Of a DNA stretch of 7,560 bases, positions 1-5,341 are shown one piece after another (the first letter of the stretch is position 1; each line of letters opens with the position of its first letter). Both the position numbers and the translations under genes were made by a program. The stretch spans positions 1 through 7,560 of the forward strand of contig DSDE01000325.1 in the NCBI GenBank assembly GCA_011049095.1, in the 5' to 3' direction. The notes beneath the pieces are model-generated. The model did no database searches, was not told the origin of the DNA, and worked only from the letters and a program-made list of their open reading frames with translations. This DNA comes from Fidelibacterota bacterium (GTDB taxonomy: Bacteria > Fidelibacterota > Fidelibacteria > Fidelibacterales > DSDE01).

Positions 1-574
1 AATAATAGACGCCTTCCGGAACTCTTTTTAGCGACCACAAAGCAAATTCGTTTGCTTGTGTGCGATATAAAACCTTTTGATAAAGGGAATCTGCGCTTTG
101 GCTTAATATAATCGTCGCCTCTTCACCTTTTTTTAAACCAGAAACATAGCCGCTCAAGTGGGTTTGGGGTATTTTTTTTCCGGTAGAAAATGCCAGGCTC
201 AGGGGCGATTGCGTATTGTTTCTTCTCAGATCACTTATTGACCGGTCCAGGAGCAGAAGGTATATCAGACTCTCATCCCAAGCCGGTTTGGGCTTGATAA
301 TCACCCGATTTCTGCGAACCTTCACCTCGATCTCAGTTCTATTCAGAGGAAACAAGGTCACCGCTTTTTTTACTGATAAGGGGTCTAAAACCTCACTGAA
401 ATGGAATATTAAATTTTCATTTGGCTGGAGGTCGGTGGCGCCATCAACAATGGTCTGTGCCACCAGTAGCGGCCCAGTCTTATCTTCAGGACCTCCGCCA
501 GGGGCCTGCTGAGATGCGCATCCGGTATAGAGCATCAAAAATAACGTCAGCAAGAAAGTGATTACTCTAAACAT
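1..574 (-). CDS. Lipoprotein with Ig-like (Big_5) domain, 3' end outside window
   Basis: An open frame of 191 codons runs from an ATG at 574 to the left edge with no stop, so the C-terminus is missing. Residues 1-19 form a lipoprotein signal: a short start with Arg3, a hydrophobic core, and the lipobox L-Y-T-G-C with Cys19 as the lipidated residue. Then follows A-S-Q-Q-A-P-G-G-G-P-E-D-K, a linker style I know from Bacteroidetes-type Ig-like lipoproteins. Residues 33-132 fit a bacterial Ig-like (Big_5) domain, including F-H-F-S-E at 57-61 and the closing F-S-T-G at 129-132. From about 139 the segment with L-S-G-Y-V and V-P-E-G-V-Y-Y resembles a carboxypeptidase-regulatory-like beta domain. The protein is probably anchored in the outer membrane or periplasm; its function is unknown. 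The start overlaps the sfsA stop by 8 nt and lacks a strong Shine-Dalgarno sequence, suggesting translational coupling. Relatives are typically several hundred residues long, so much of the gene lies outside. Confidence 0.87.
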   Translation of the reverse strand, partial: MFRVITFLLTLFLMLYTGCASQQAPGGGPEDKTGPLLVAQTIVDGATDLQPNENLIFHFSEVLDPLSVKKAVTLFPLNRTEIEVKVRRNRVIIKPKPAWDESLIYLLLLDRSISDLRRNNTQSPLSLAFSTGKKIPQTHLSGYVSGLKKGEEATIILSQSADSLYQKVLYRTQANEFALWSLKRVPEGVYY

Positions 575-1292
575 TTTGAGTACCCATGGCGCTGATAAAA
601 GGCACAGGAGATTGCCACAGAATTTTATCGGGCATAAGCAGACAACTGTGAGCCCATACCTTCAAACCACTCTCCAATGCTTCATTTATCGCCTCGGAAA
701 AAATCGGGTCACGAAGCCTGTTCGGAGCAAAGGCTATGGCATCATCCCGCTGGATGACAAAATAGATTCCTGCGGCTCTGCCCTGGCGAGACAATTCAGT
801 CAGATGTCTGACATGACGTGCACCCCTTGCAGTGACGGCATCTGGAAAGAGAGCGATGCCATTTTCAAGCAGAGATACTCCTTTTACCTCCAAAATCATT
901 TTTACGCCATCTTTTTCCAGAAGAAAATCGAAGCGCTCTCGGCCAAGAGCATATTCAGCTTTAAGCATTGACCATCCTGGCAGACCCGGAACTTTTTTCT
1001 CTAATAATGATTGCCGCACCAGTTTATTGGGGATTGTGCTGTTGATGCCAACCCAACGGGTCTCATGCTTCACCATCAAAGCTGTGTATCTGGTTTTTCT
1101 GGCAGGATTGTCGGCCTCTTCAATGAAGAGCTCCGCGCCAGGCATCAGCAATTCCTTCAGCCGCCCCGAGTCAGCCAGGTGAACTGAGAGCTCAGATCCG
1201 TCATCCTCTTCACAAATCATCATAAAACGATTCACTCTTTCGACAAAGCGAACCATTTTTCCGGCTTTGCTAAAAATCAGGTCTGCTGTCAT
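567..1292 (-). CDS. sfsA: DNA/RNA nuclease SfsA family protein
   Basis: The 241-residue product matches SfsA along its whole length (the family is usually about 230-240 residues). The N-terminus has F-V-E-R-V-N-R-F (16-23), an OB-like region, and H-L-A-D-S-G-R-L (38-45). The nuclease-like half has R-F-D-F-L-L (120-125), E-V-K-G-V-S-L (135-141), F-P-D-A-V-T-A-R-G (149-157) and the F-V-I-Q-R strand (178-182). Asp122, Glu135 and Lys137 are plausible PD-(D/E)xK catalytic residues. E. coli SfsA was first described as a regulator of maltose genes and sugar fermentation; family members are now annotated as DNA/RNA nucleases, and the cellular role is not settled. The ATG overlaps the tgt stop in an ATGA (1289-1292) with only a weak purine stretch upstream, so translation is probably coupled to tgt. 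The TAG stop overlaps the next gene. Confidence 0.97.
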   Translation of the reverse strand: MTADLIFSKAGKMVRFVERVNRFMMICEEDDGSELSVHLADSGRLKELLMPGAELFIEEADNPARKTRYTALMVKHETRWVGINSTIPNKLVRQSLLEKKVPGLPGWSMLKAEYALGRERFDFLLEKDGVKMILEVKGVSLLENGIALFPDAVTARGARHVRHLTELSRQGRAAGIYFVIQRDDAIAFAPNRLRDPIFSEAINEALESGLKVWAHSCLLMPDKILWQSPVPFISAMGTQNV

Positions 1293-2485
1293 TTGTTTTG
1301 CTTATCTCTTGTCAGATGCCTTTCCCGTCGTTTTTCTCGATGGAGAATATTCACCTCGCTATGGTCTGCTTCTATCGGATAGTGGGACCGAAAATCATTG
1401 TAAAATAAACCGAATTGCCCCCTCAGAATAGCTTGTCTTGCTTTACGAGTCAATTCCAGGAAAAAATGAATATTATGCAGTGAATTAAGATACAGGCCGC
1501 TAATCTCTTTACCCCGGTAAAGGTGATGCAGATAAGCACGGCTATGGTTCTGGCAGGTGTAGCAAGTGCAGTTTTCATCAAGGGGCCTGAAATCATCGCG
1601 AAACTCAGCCTTCTTGATATTCATTTTTCCGGCCCAGGTGTACAAAGAGCCATTGCGGGCATTGCGAGTCGGCAAAACGCAGTCCATCATATCAACACCC
1701 CGGGCGATGGCTTCCACAATATCTTCAGGCTTTCCCACGCCCATCAAGTAGCGGGGTTTATCCTTGGGTAGCTGTTTTGCCGTAAATGCTGTCAAATGCA
1801 GCAACTCTGCCTTGGGTTCACCCACAGCCAGCCCGCCGATGGCATAGCCATCAAAAGACAATTCACTGAGAAATTGAACTGATTCCGTTCTTAAATCTTC
1901 ATAAACACTGCCCTGCACAATGGCAAATAAGGCTTGAGAATGTCCATATCTTGCTTTGGACTCGTGAAAATATTCCAGAGAAGCTTTTTCCCAGCGATGA
2001 GTCAGCTCCAGAGAATGGCGAGCCTGCTCTCGGCTGCATGGATAGGGCGTGCATTCATCAAAAGCCATCACGATATCGCTGCCTAAATCCCGCTGAATCT
2101 CTATGGAATGCTGCGGTGAAAAGTGATGAAGACTGCCATCAATATGGGAGCGAAATGTAATGCTATCCCCCTTTATTTTTCTCAGATGCGCCAGAGAAAA
2201 GACCTGAAAGCCACCAGAATCCGTCAGTATTGGTTTATGCCAATTCATGAAAGAATGGAGTCCACCGGCTTTTCGCATCAAGTCCATACCTGGACGGAGA
2301 TAGAGGTGGTAGGTATTTCCCAAGATTATCTGAGCCTGACAAATTTCTAGATCACGATTGCTCAGGGCTTTGACTGTGGCGTGAGTTCCCACTGGCATAA
2401 AAACAGGGCTTTCTATTTTACCATGGTCTGTTTCCAGCAATGCGGCTCTGGCACCATCCGACTCCTTTTGGAGAAAAAACTTCAT
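1289..2485 (-). CDS. tgt: tRNA-guanine(34) transglycosylase (Tgt)
   Basis: Tgt swaps guanine at the wobble position of GUN-anticodon tRNAs for preQ1, a step of queuosine synthesis. The 398-residue product is a TIM-barrel enzyme with every key motif. Asp89 in T-D-S-G-G-F-Q-V is the general base and Asp268 in D-C-V-L-P-T-R is the nucleophile. Asp143 and Cys145 (F-D-E-C), Gln191 and G-G-L-A-V-G-E (217-223) form the base pocket. Cys145 and Val221 are the residues I associate with the bacterial preQ1-using type rather than the eukaryotic queuine type. Zinc ligands are Cys306, Cys308, Cys311 and His337. The start fits the family N-terminus (M-K-F then P-V-F-M-P-V-G-T). Odd point: after the usual end there is a Lys/Arg-rich tail of about 20 residues (379-398). 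An 87-nt gap separates it from the response regulator; I found no convincing promoter there. No other queuosine gene is visible. Confidence 0.98.
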   Translation of the reverse strand: MKFFLQKESDGARAALLETDHGKIESPVFMPVGTHATVKALSNRDLEICQAQIILGNTYHLYLRPGMDLMRKAGGLHSFMNWHKPILTDSGGFQVFSLAHLRKIKGDSITFRSHIDGSLHHFSPQHSIEIQRDLGSDIVMAFDECTPYPCSREQARHSLELTHRWEKASLEYFHESKARYGHSQALFAIVQGSVYEDLRTESVQFLSELSFDGYAIGGLAVGEPKAELLHLTAFTAKQLPKDKPRYLMGVGKPEDIVEAIARGVDMMDCVLPTRNARNGSLYTWAGKMNIKKAEFRDDFRPLDENCTCYTCQNHSRAYLHHLYRGKEISGLYLNSLHNIHFFLELTRKARQAILRGQFGLFYNDFRSHYPIEADHSEVNILHREKRRERHLTRDKQNK

Positions 2486-2572
2486 GACCGAGCAAACCCA
2501 GAAATCTTAAGAAACAGATTGTCGTATAAAATAATTTGACTCAAAAAGAAGAAAAACACCGCAGAAAAACGT

Positions 2573-2944
2573 TTAAGACACTGAAAAAAACTGATTAACG
2601 ACAGATAGCAGCTCGTCTGCCCGAAATGGTTTGCGTAGGGTAGCATAAGCGCCAATTTTATCAGCAACGTCCAGATAAATACTGGAAGGCATTTTGCCGC
2701 CCCCGCTGATTGCAATGACGGGCAGTGACGGACTGATCTTATAAATCTCAGCAATAAGCTCCAGACCCTCTTTATTGGGCATTATGATATCCGTGATAAT
2801 CATATCAAAAGAGTCATCTTCTAATCTGCGCATAGCATCAAGCCCATCTTCTGCCACAGTGATTTCATAACCATTGCGGGTCAGGATTTTTTGAATTGCC
2901 CTTACAATCTGTTCATCATCATCAACAACTAATATGCGTTTCAT
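2573..2944 (-). CDS. Single-domain response regulator (CheY-like receiver)
   Basis: The 123-residue protein is only a receiver domain, with no DNA-binding or enzymatic output domain. The acidic pocket is Asp8-Asp9-Asp10, the phosphoacceptor is Asp52 in I-I-T-D-I-I-M-P, Ser80 stands for the conserved Thr/Ser, and Lys105-Pro106 is the conserved K-P-F. The position three before the Lys, usually Tyr or Phe (the switch residue of CheY), is Thr102. A longer beta4-alpha4 region with S-G-G-G (80-83) resembles a group of stand-alone receivers common in deltaproteobacteria and other environmental bacteria. It probably acts by protein-protein contact after phosphorylation by an unlinked histidine kinase; none is in the window. 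The start is firm: G-G-A-G sits 6 nt upstream and an in-frame TGA comes immediately before the ATG. It follows the Cas6-like gene by 71 nt on the same strand. Confidence 0.97.
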   Translation of the reverse strand: MKRILVVDDDEQIVRAIQKILTRNGYEITVAEDGLDAMRRLEDDSFDMIITDIIMPNKEGLELIAEIYKISPSLPVIAISGGGKMPSSIYLDVADKIGAYATLRKPFRADELLSVVNQFFSVS

Positions 2945-2985
2945 TCAGCGCTCCGTTTATTGTGTTTAATCCTATCTAAAATCAT
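2941..2985 (-). CDS. Possible 14-residue leader peptide before the response regulator
   Basis: A very short frame reads M-I-L-D-R-I-K-H-N-K-R-S-A-E and ends in a TGA that overlaps the response-regulator start as ATGA. An AAAGGA Shine-Dalgarno-like motif lies 8 nt before its ATG. Both features are what a translated, coupled leader peptide would show. No known peptide is recognised, the length is within chance, and the regulator has its own good ribosome site inside this frame. It may simply be coincidence. Confidence 0.28.
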   Translation of the reverse strand: MILDRIKHNKRSAE

Positions 2986-3008
2986 CCTTTAAATCCTTTT
3001 TATCCTTT
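2984..3008 (-). repeat. Three AAAGGAT copies with 9-bp period
   Basis: On the minus strand AAAGGAT occurs three times at exact 9-bp steps (3002-3008, 2993-2999, 2984-2990). A related AGGAT follows 15 bp further on. The repeats fill the start of the 71-bp gap between the Cas6-like stop and the response-regulator ATG. Each copy holds an AAGGA core like a Shine-Dalgarno sequence. The array could be a tandem ribosome-loading or protein-binding site, or a simple slippage product in AT-rich DNA. Confidence 0.6.
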
Positions 3009-3015
3009 TACTGAT

Positions 3016-3768
3016 TTATTTAGGCTGATAGGGCTGGAGCGGTGTTGTAATCAAATTTCCATTCACTTCCATTTCCGGTCCTTTGGGCGCCTTTTTTCTG
3101 AACGAGTTAATAAGGCGAATTGTGCCATAACCACGGCTGATTGCACTTCCCATACCGATATAATCTGGCAGACGAACGTTTGTCTGAAAATCACCAGTAA
3201 AAAGTCCGGCCTGCAAGCGCTCGTCTATCATTGGCTTCAAGCCATTCATACGCACTCGGCAGGTAACCTTAAATTCGGCATACTCAGAAAACTCACGTAT
3301 GAGAAACAGGATATTCTTCGTGAGGATTTTATTCAGATATCCCGTTCTTTCAGAGCCATAAAAGTATTTATACTTTGTAAAATGGTGCTCAGTGAGGGCA
3401 ACCCAGGGATTCAGCAATTCATAGTTATAAATGCTATCAGCCTTTTCGAAAATGGCCGAGCTGGTCTGCTCATCAACCTGTTCTACCGACCAGTTGATAA
3501 ATGAAACGGAGATATACCTGACGCGATTGACAAATTCACGAACGACTTCGATAGCTTCATTTATGCCTACTACGACGGGTTCCTGTTTGACAACCGTAAA
3601 CTGGATACGGGGGTAAACAAACTTTTGCCTAAGGTCTCCATCAATCAGCCGGGCAAATGTACTTTCAGGCGCCAACTCAAGAAAATAATTTCTCAGAGCA
3701 AGTGCACTGGCAGTAAATGGCCGATCAGTGTGCAGAAAAAAGGCTGTTGCATCAAATTGATTGGTCAT
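3016..3768 (-). CDS. cas6: Cas6b-like RAMP-fold protein, orphan and possibly non-catalytic
   Basis: The 250-residue product resembles Cas6 of the Cas6b type, the RAMP-fold endoribonuclease that cuts CRISPR precursor RNA. Matching marks, recalled from family members, are Y-P-R-I-Q-F (52-57) followed by V-G-I-N-E (67-71), P-W-V-A-L (121-125), L-N-K-I-L-T-K-N-I-L (145-154), the strand F-T-G-D-F-Q-T-N-V (190-198), then L-P-D-Y-I-G-M-G (200-207) and the glycine-rich S-R-G-Y-G-T-I (211-217). Family members usually show G-K in the loop; here Ser208 replaces the Lys. The His pair expected just before the Y-P motif is not seen; that stretch reads A-R-L-I-D-G (39-44), and His13 is the only N-terminal His. 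The gene starts 9 nt after the rho TAG, in the same frame, without a Shine-Dalgarno sequence, so it is probably cotranscribed and coupled with rho. No CRISPR array or other cas gene is in the window. RNA binding is likely; cleavage is doubtful. Confidence 0.77.
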   Translation of the reverse strand: MTNQFDATAFFLHTDRPFTASALALRNYFLELAPESTFARLIDGDLRQKFVYPRIQFTVVKQEPVVVGINEAIEVVREFVNRVRYISVSFINWSVEQVDEQTSSAIFEKADSIYNYELLNPWVALTEHHFTKYKYFYGSERTGYLNKILTKNILFLIREFSEYAEFKVTCRVRMNGLKPMIDERLQAGLFTGDFQTNVRLPDYIGMGSAISRGYGTIRLINSFRKKAPKGPEMEVNGNLITTPLQPYQPK

Positions 3769-3777
3769 AACAATAGT

Positions 3778-5073
3778 CTAACTGTTCATTGTCCGCAGAA
3801 ACTCACGGTTGCTACGGCTATTGGACATTTTTTCCAGGAGAAAATCCATAGCTTCTACGGGGCTCATTTCATTTAGAAGCTTGCGAAGGATCCAAACTCT
3901 GGCTAACTCTGCTTTGCTGAGCAGTAGCTCTTCTTTACGAGTGCTGGACCGATTAATGTCGATGGAAGGGAATATTCGGCGATCACTTAAACGACGGTCC
4001 AGAACCAGTTCCATATTACCAGTTCCTTTAAACTCTTCAAAAATAACATCATCCATCCTGCTGCCGGTATCAGTCAACGCAGTGGCAATAATGGTTAAAC
4101 TTCCACCACTTTCAATATTTCTGGCCGAACCAAAAAAGCGTTTCGGGCGATGGAGTGCATTACTGTCGATACCACCGGAAAGTATCTTGCCAGAATGAGG
4201 CACCACAGCATTGTGAGCTCTGGCCAAACGCGTTATACTGTCAAGCAAAATGACTACGTCATGACCATATTCTACAATGCGTTTAGCTTTTTCCAGCACC
4301 ATATCCGCAACTTGAACATGACGCTCTGGCGGCTCATCAAAAGTTGAACTAATCACCTCTGCATCCACATTACGTTGCATATCAGTAACCTCTTCCGGTC
4401 TTTCATCAATCAGCAATACGATTAAGGTCACTTCCGGATGATTGCCTGTTATGCTATTGGCAATTTTTTGCAGCAGCATCGTTTTACCTGTTTTGGGCTG
4501 AGCGACAATGAGTCCGCGCTGGCCTTTTCCGACGGGCGTTAAAAGGTCCATAATGCGCATTGAATAATCTTTGGAATCTCGCTCCAGATTGAGTCTTTCT
4601 TCAGGATAGAGCGGGGTCAGATTATCAAAAGGGAGTGGCCCTCGGGCATCTTCAGGTGGCAAGCTATTAATTGCATCAATTTGCGATATAGCAAAAAATC
4701 TTTCATTGTCTTTAGGGGGGCGTACCTGTCCGCTTATAATATTTCCTGTACGAAGCCCAAAGCGCTTAATTAATGCTGGCGATACGTACAAATCATCCAT
4801 ATTATTGACATAATTATGGTGCTGTGAGCGTAAAAATCCATAACCATCCGGCAAAATTTCTAAAACTCCGGTGTCAAATAAAGCGCCATTCAGCTCAGCC
4901 TGAGCTTCGAGCACTTTAAAAATGATGTCAATCTTTTTTACATTTACGATACCAGTAATCTCAAAATCACTGGCAAGCTTGTGCAGGTCTTTGGATTTTA
5001 ACGTGTGCAAATAAGCCAAAGTATATTGCGTATTTACGGGGTCGTTCAATTGTTCTTGGTTTCTTGTTTCCAC
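3778..5073 (-). CDS. rho: Transcription termination factor Rho
   Basis: Rho is a hexameric RNA-dependent ATPase/helicase that ends transcription of untranslated RNA. The 431-residue product (E. coli 419) has the N-terminal helical Rho_N region (about 15-60), a cold-shock-like RNA-binding domain (about 65-135) with G-Y-G-F-L-R (77-82), and the RecA-like ATPase domain. Visible residues are Walker A A-Q-P-K-T-G-K-T (191-198), Glu224 and Arg225 in D-E-R-P-E-E, Walker B V-V-I-L-L-D (273-278), Lys296 of the Q loop, the G-G-I-D-S-N-A-L-H region (300-308) and the arginine finger Arg379. Gln192 in place of the usual Pro is a form I associate with Bacteroidetes. There is no long insertion in the N-terminal domain. 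The start is GTG, chosen because G-A-G-A-A-G-G lies 6 nt upstream and an in-frame TAG at 5086-5088 blocks extension. It heads the minus-strand cluster and has its own promoter and a leader of about 75 nt. Confidence 0.99.
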   Translation of the reverse strand: METRNQEQLNDPVNTQYTLAYLHTLKSKDLHKLASDFEITGIVNVKKIDIIFKVLEAQAELNGALFDTGVLEILPDGYGFLRSQHHNYVNNMDDLYVSPALIKRFGLRTGNIISGQVRPPKDNERFFAISQIDAINSLPPEDARGPLPFDNLTPLYPEERLNLERDSKDYSMRIMDLLTPVGKGQRGLIVAQPKTGKTMLLQKIANSITGNHPEVTLIVLLIDERPEEVTDMQRNVDAEVISSTFDEPPERHVQVADMVLEKAKRIVEYGHDVVILLDSITRLARAHNAVVPHSGKILSGGIDSNALHRPKRFFGSARNIESGGSLTIIATALTDTGSRMDDVIFEEFKGTGNMELVLDRRLSDRRIFPSIDINRSSTRKEELLLSKAELARVWILRKLLNEMSPVEAMDFLLEKMSNSRSNREFLRTMNS

Positions 5074-5085
5074 TTTGTGCCTTCT

Positions 5086-5106
5086 CTATTGTCTCTTTGT
5101 TTTCAT
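5086..5106 (-). CDS. Possible six-codon leader ORF before rho
   Basis: A frame reading M-K-T-K-R-Q and then TAG lies in the rho leader. It is in the same frame as rho, and the last G of its TAG is the first base of the rho Shine-Dalgarno sequence. Ribosomes ending here would therefore sit on the rho ribosome site. E. coli rho is autoregulated and has a leader peptide (rhoL), which makes the position suggestive, but no sequence similarity is claimed. Its own ribosome site is poor, so chance is quite possible. Confidence 0.22.
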   Translation of the reverse strand: MKTKRQ

Positions 5107-5120
5107 TCTAAACCGAACCT

Positions 5121-5130
5121 ACAGTACTGT
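5121..5130. promoter_or_regulatory. 10-bp perfect palindrome in rho leader
   Basis: ACAGTACTGT is a perfect inverted repeat with no spacer. It falls roughly 20-30 nt after the predicted rho start point, where a bound repressor could block early transcription. It has no T-run after it and is too short for a terminator. I do not recognise a specific regulator; its centre-to-arm spacing does not match the LexA sites I know. Confidence 0.35.
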
Positions 5131-5156
5131 GTCACAAAAAAGTAAGCTCGTGCCAA

Positions 5157-5185
5157 ATGTTAGCGAAACTTTGCACCATTGTCAA
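5157..5185 (-). promoter_or_regulatory. Sigma70-type promoter for rho
   Basis: On the minus strand a perfect TTGACA (5180-5185) is followed after exactly 17 nt by TAACAT (5157-5162), which matches four of six bases of the -10 consensus. Transcription would start near 5150, giving a leader of about 75 nt before the rho GTG. No comparable promoter was found for pyrBI on the other strand. If the organism uses the Bacteroidetes -7/-33 promoter type instead, this match would be fortuitous. Confidence 0.6.
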
Positions 5186-5240
5186 GAAGTTCATCATATT
5201 TCACCTTTCTTTTTGTTACTCCACACAAACTGTAGAGCAT

Positions 5241-5327
5241 CTAATGTTAAAAAAAAATTCCGAAAATGGCAAAAGATTATTAAATTTCTAAAAACATCAG
5301 AAAAAACGAGTAAAAAACACCAAAGAG
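5241..5327 (+). other. A-rich leader upstream of pyrBI
   Basis: The stretch before the pyrBI ribosome site is strongly A-rich on the plus strand, with a run of nine A at 5249-5257 and several runs of four to six. I see no stable hairpin followed by a T-run, hence no classical pyr attenuator, and no leader gene. It is probably part of an unstructured 5' leader that keeps the start open. The pyrBI promoter must lie upstream of or within this zone, but I could not place it. Confidence 0.4.
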
Positions 5328-5332
5328 AGGAG
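5328..5332 (+). promoter_or_regulatory. Ribosome binding site deciding the pyrBI start
   Basis: AGGAG, within GAGAGGAG, lies 9 nt before the ATG at 5342. The frame is open further upstream to a possible GTG/TTG-type start near 5075, but the only in-frame ATG after that is 5342, and the family's N-terminus begins there. This site therefore sets the start. Confidence 0.85.
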
Positions 5333-5341
5333 ACAAAGCGT

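Noticed and set aside
216..512. 98-residue plus-strand frame at the left end
   Set aside because: It is antisense to the lipoprotein frame, which has a clear signal peptide and domain motifs.
558..1182. Plus-strand frames across sfsA
   Set aside because: They are antisense shadows of a conserved SfsA coding sequence with no recognisable motifs.
2486..2572. Promoter or terminator between the response regulator and tgt
   Set aside because: The T-rich stretch and a TATACG on the minus strand lack a properly spaced -35 partner, and no hairpin precedes the T-runs.
2482..2754. 90-residue minus-strand frame between the response regulator and tgt
   Set aside because: It overlaps most of the C-terminal half of a well-conserved receiver in another frame, is Phe/Leu-rich and matches nothing I know.
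3016..3768. CRISPR array accompanying the Cas6-like gene
   Set aside because: Reading the gaps and flanks shows no regularly spaced repeats of 24-40 bases anywhere in the window; the 9-bp AAAGGAT array is far too short.
3809..4347. Plus-strand frames across rho
   Set aside because: They are antisense to the conserved Rho ATPase domain; their composition reflects the complementary strand.
5171..5200. Plus-strand promoter for pyrBI (TTGCAC, 18 nt, CATATT)
   Set aside because: Both boxes match poorly and the spacing is off the optimum, so it cannot be separated from chance in AT-rich DNA.
5075..5341. In-frame N-terminal extension of pyrBI of about 89 codons
   Set aside because: The extension is low-complexity and Lys-rich, has no family counterpart and overlaps the rho promoter. 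ATG 5342 has a good ribosome site and matches the PyrB N-terminus.
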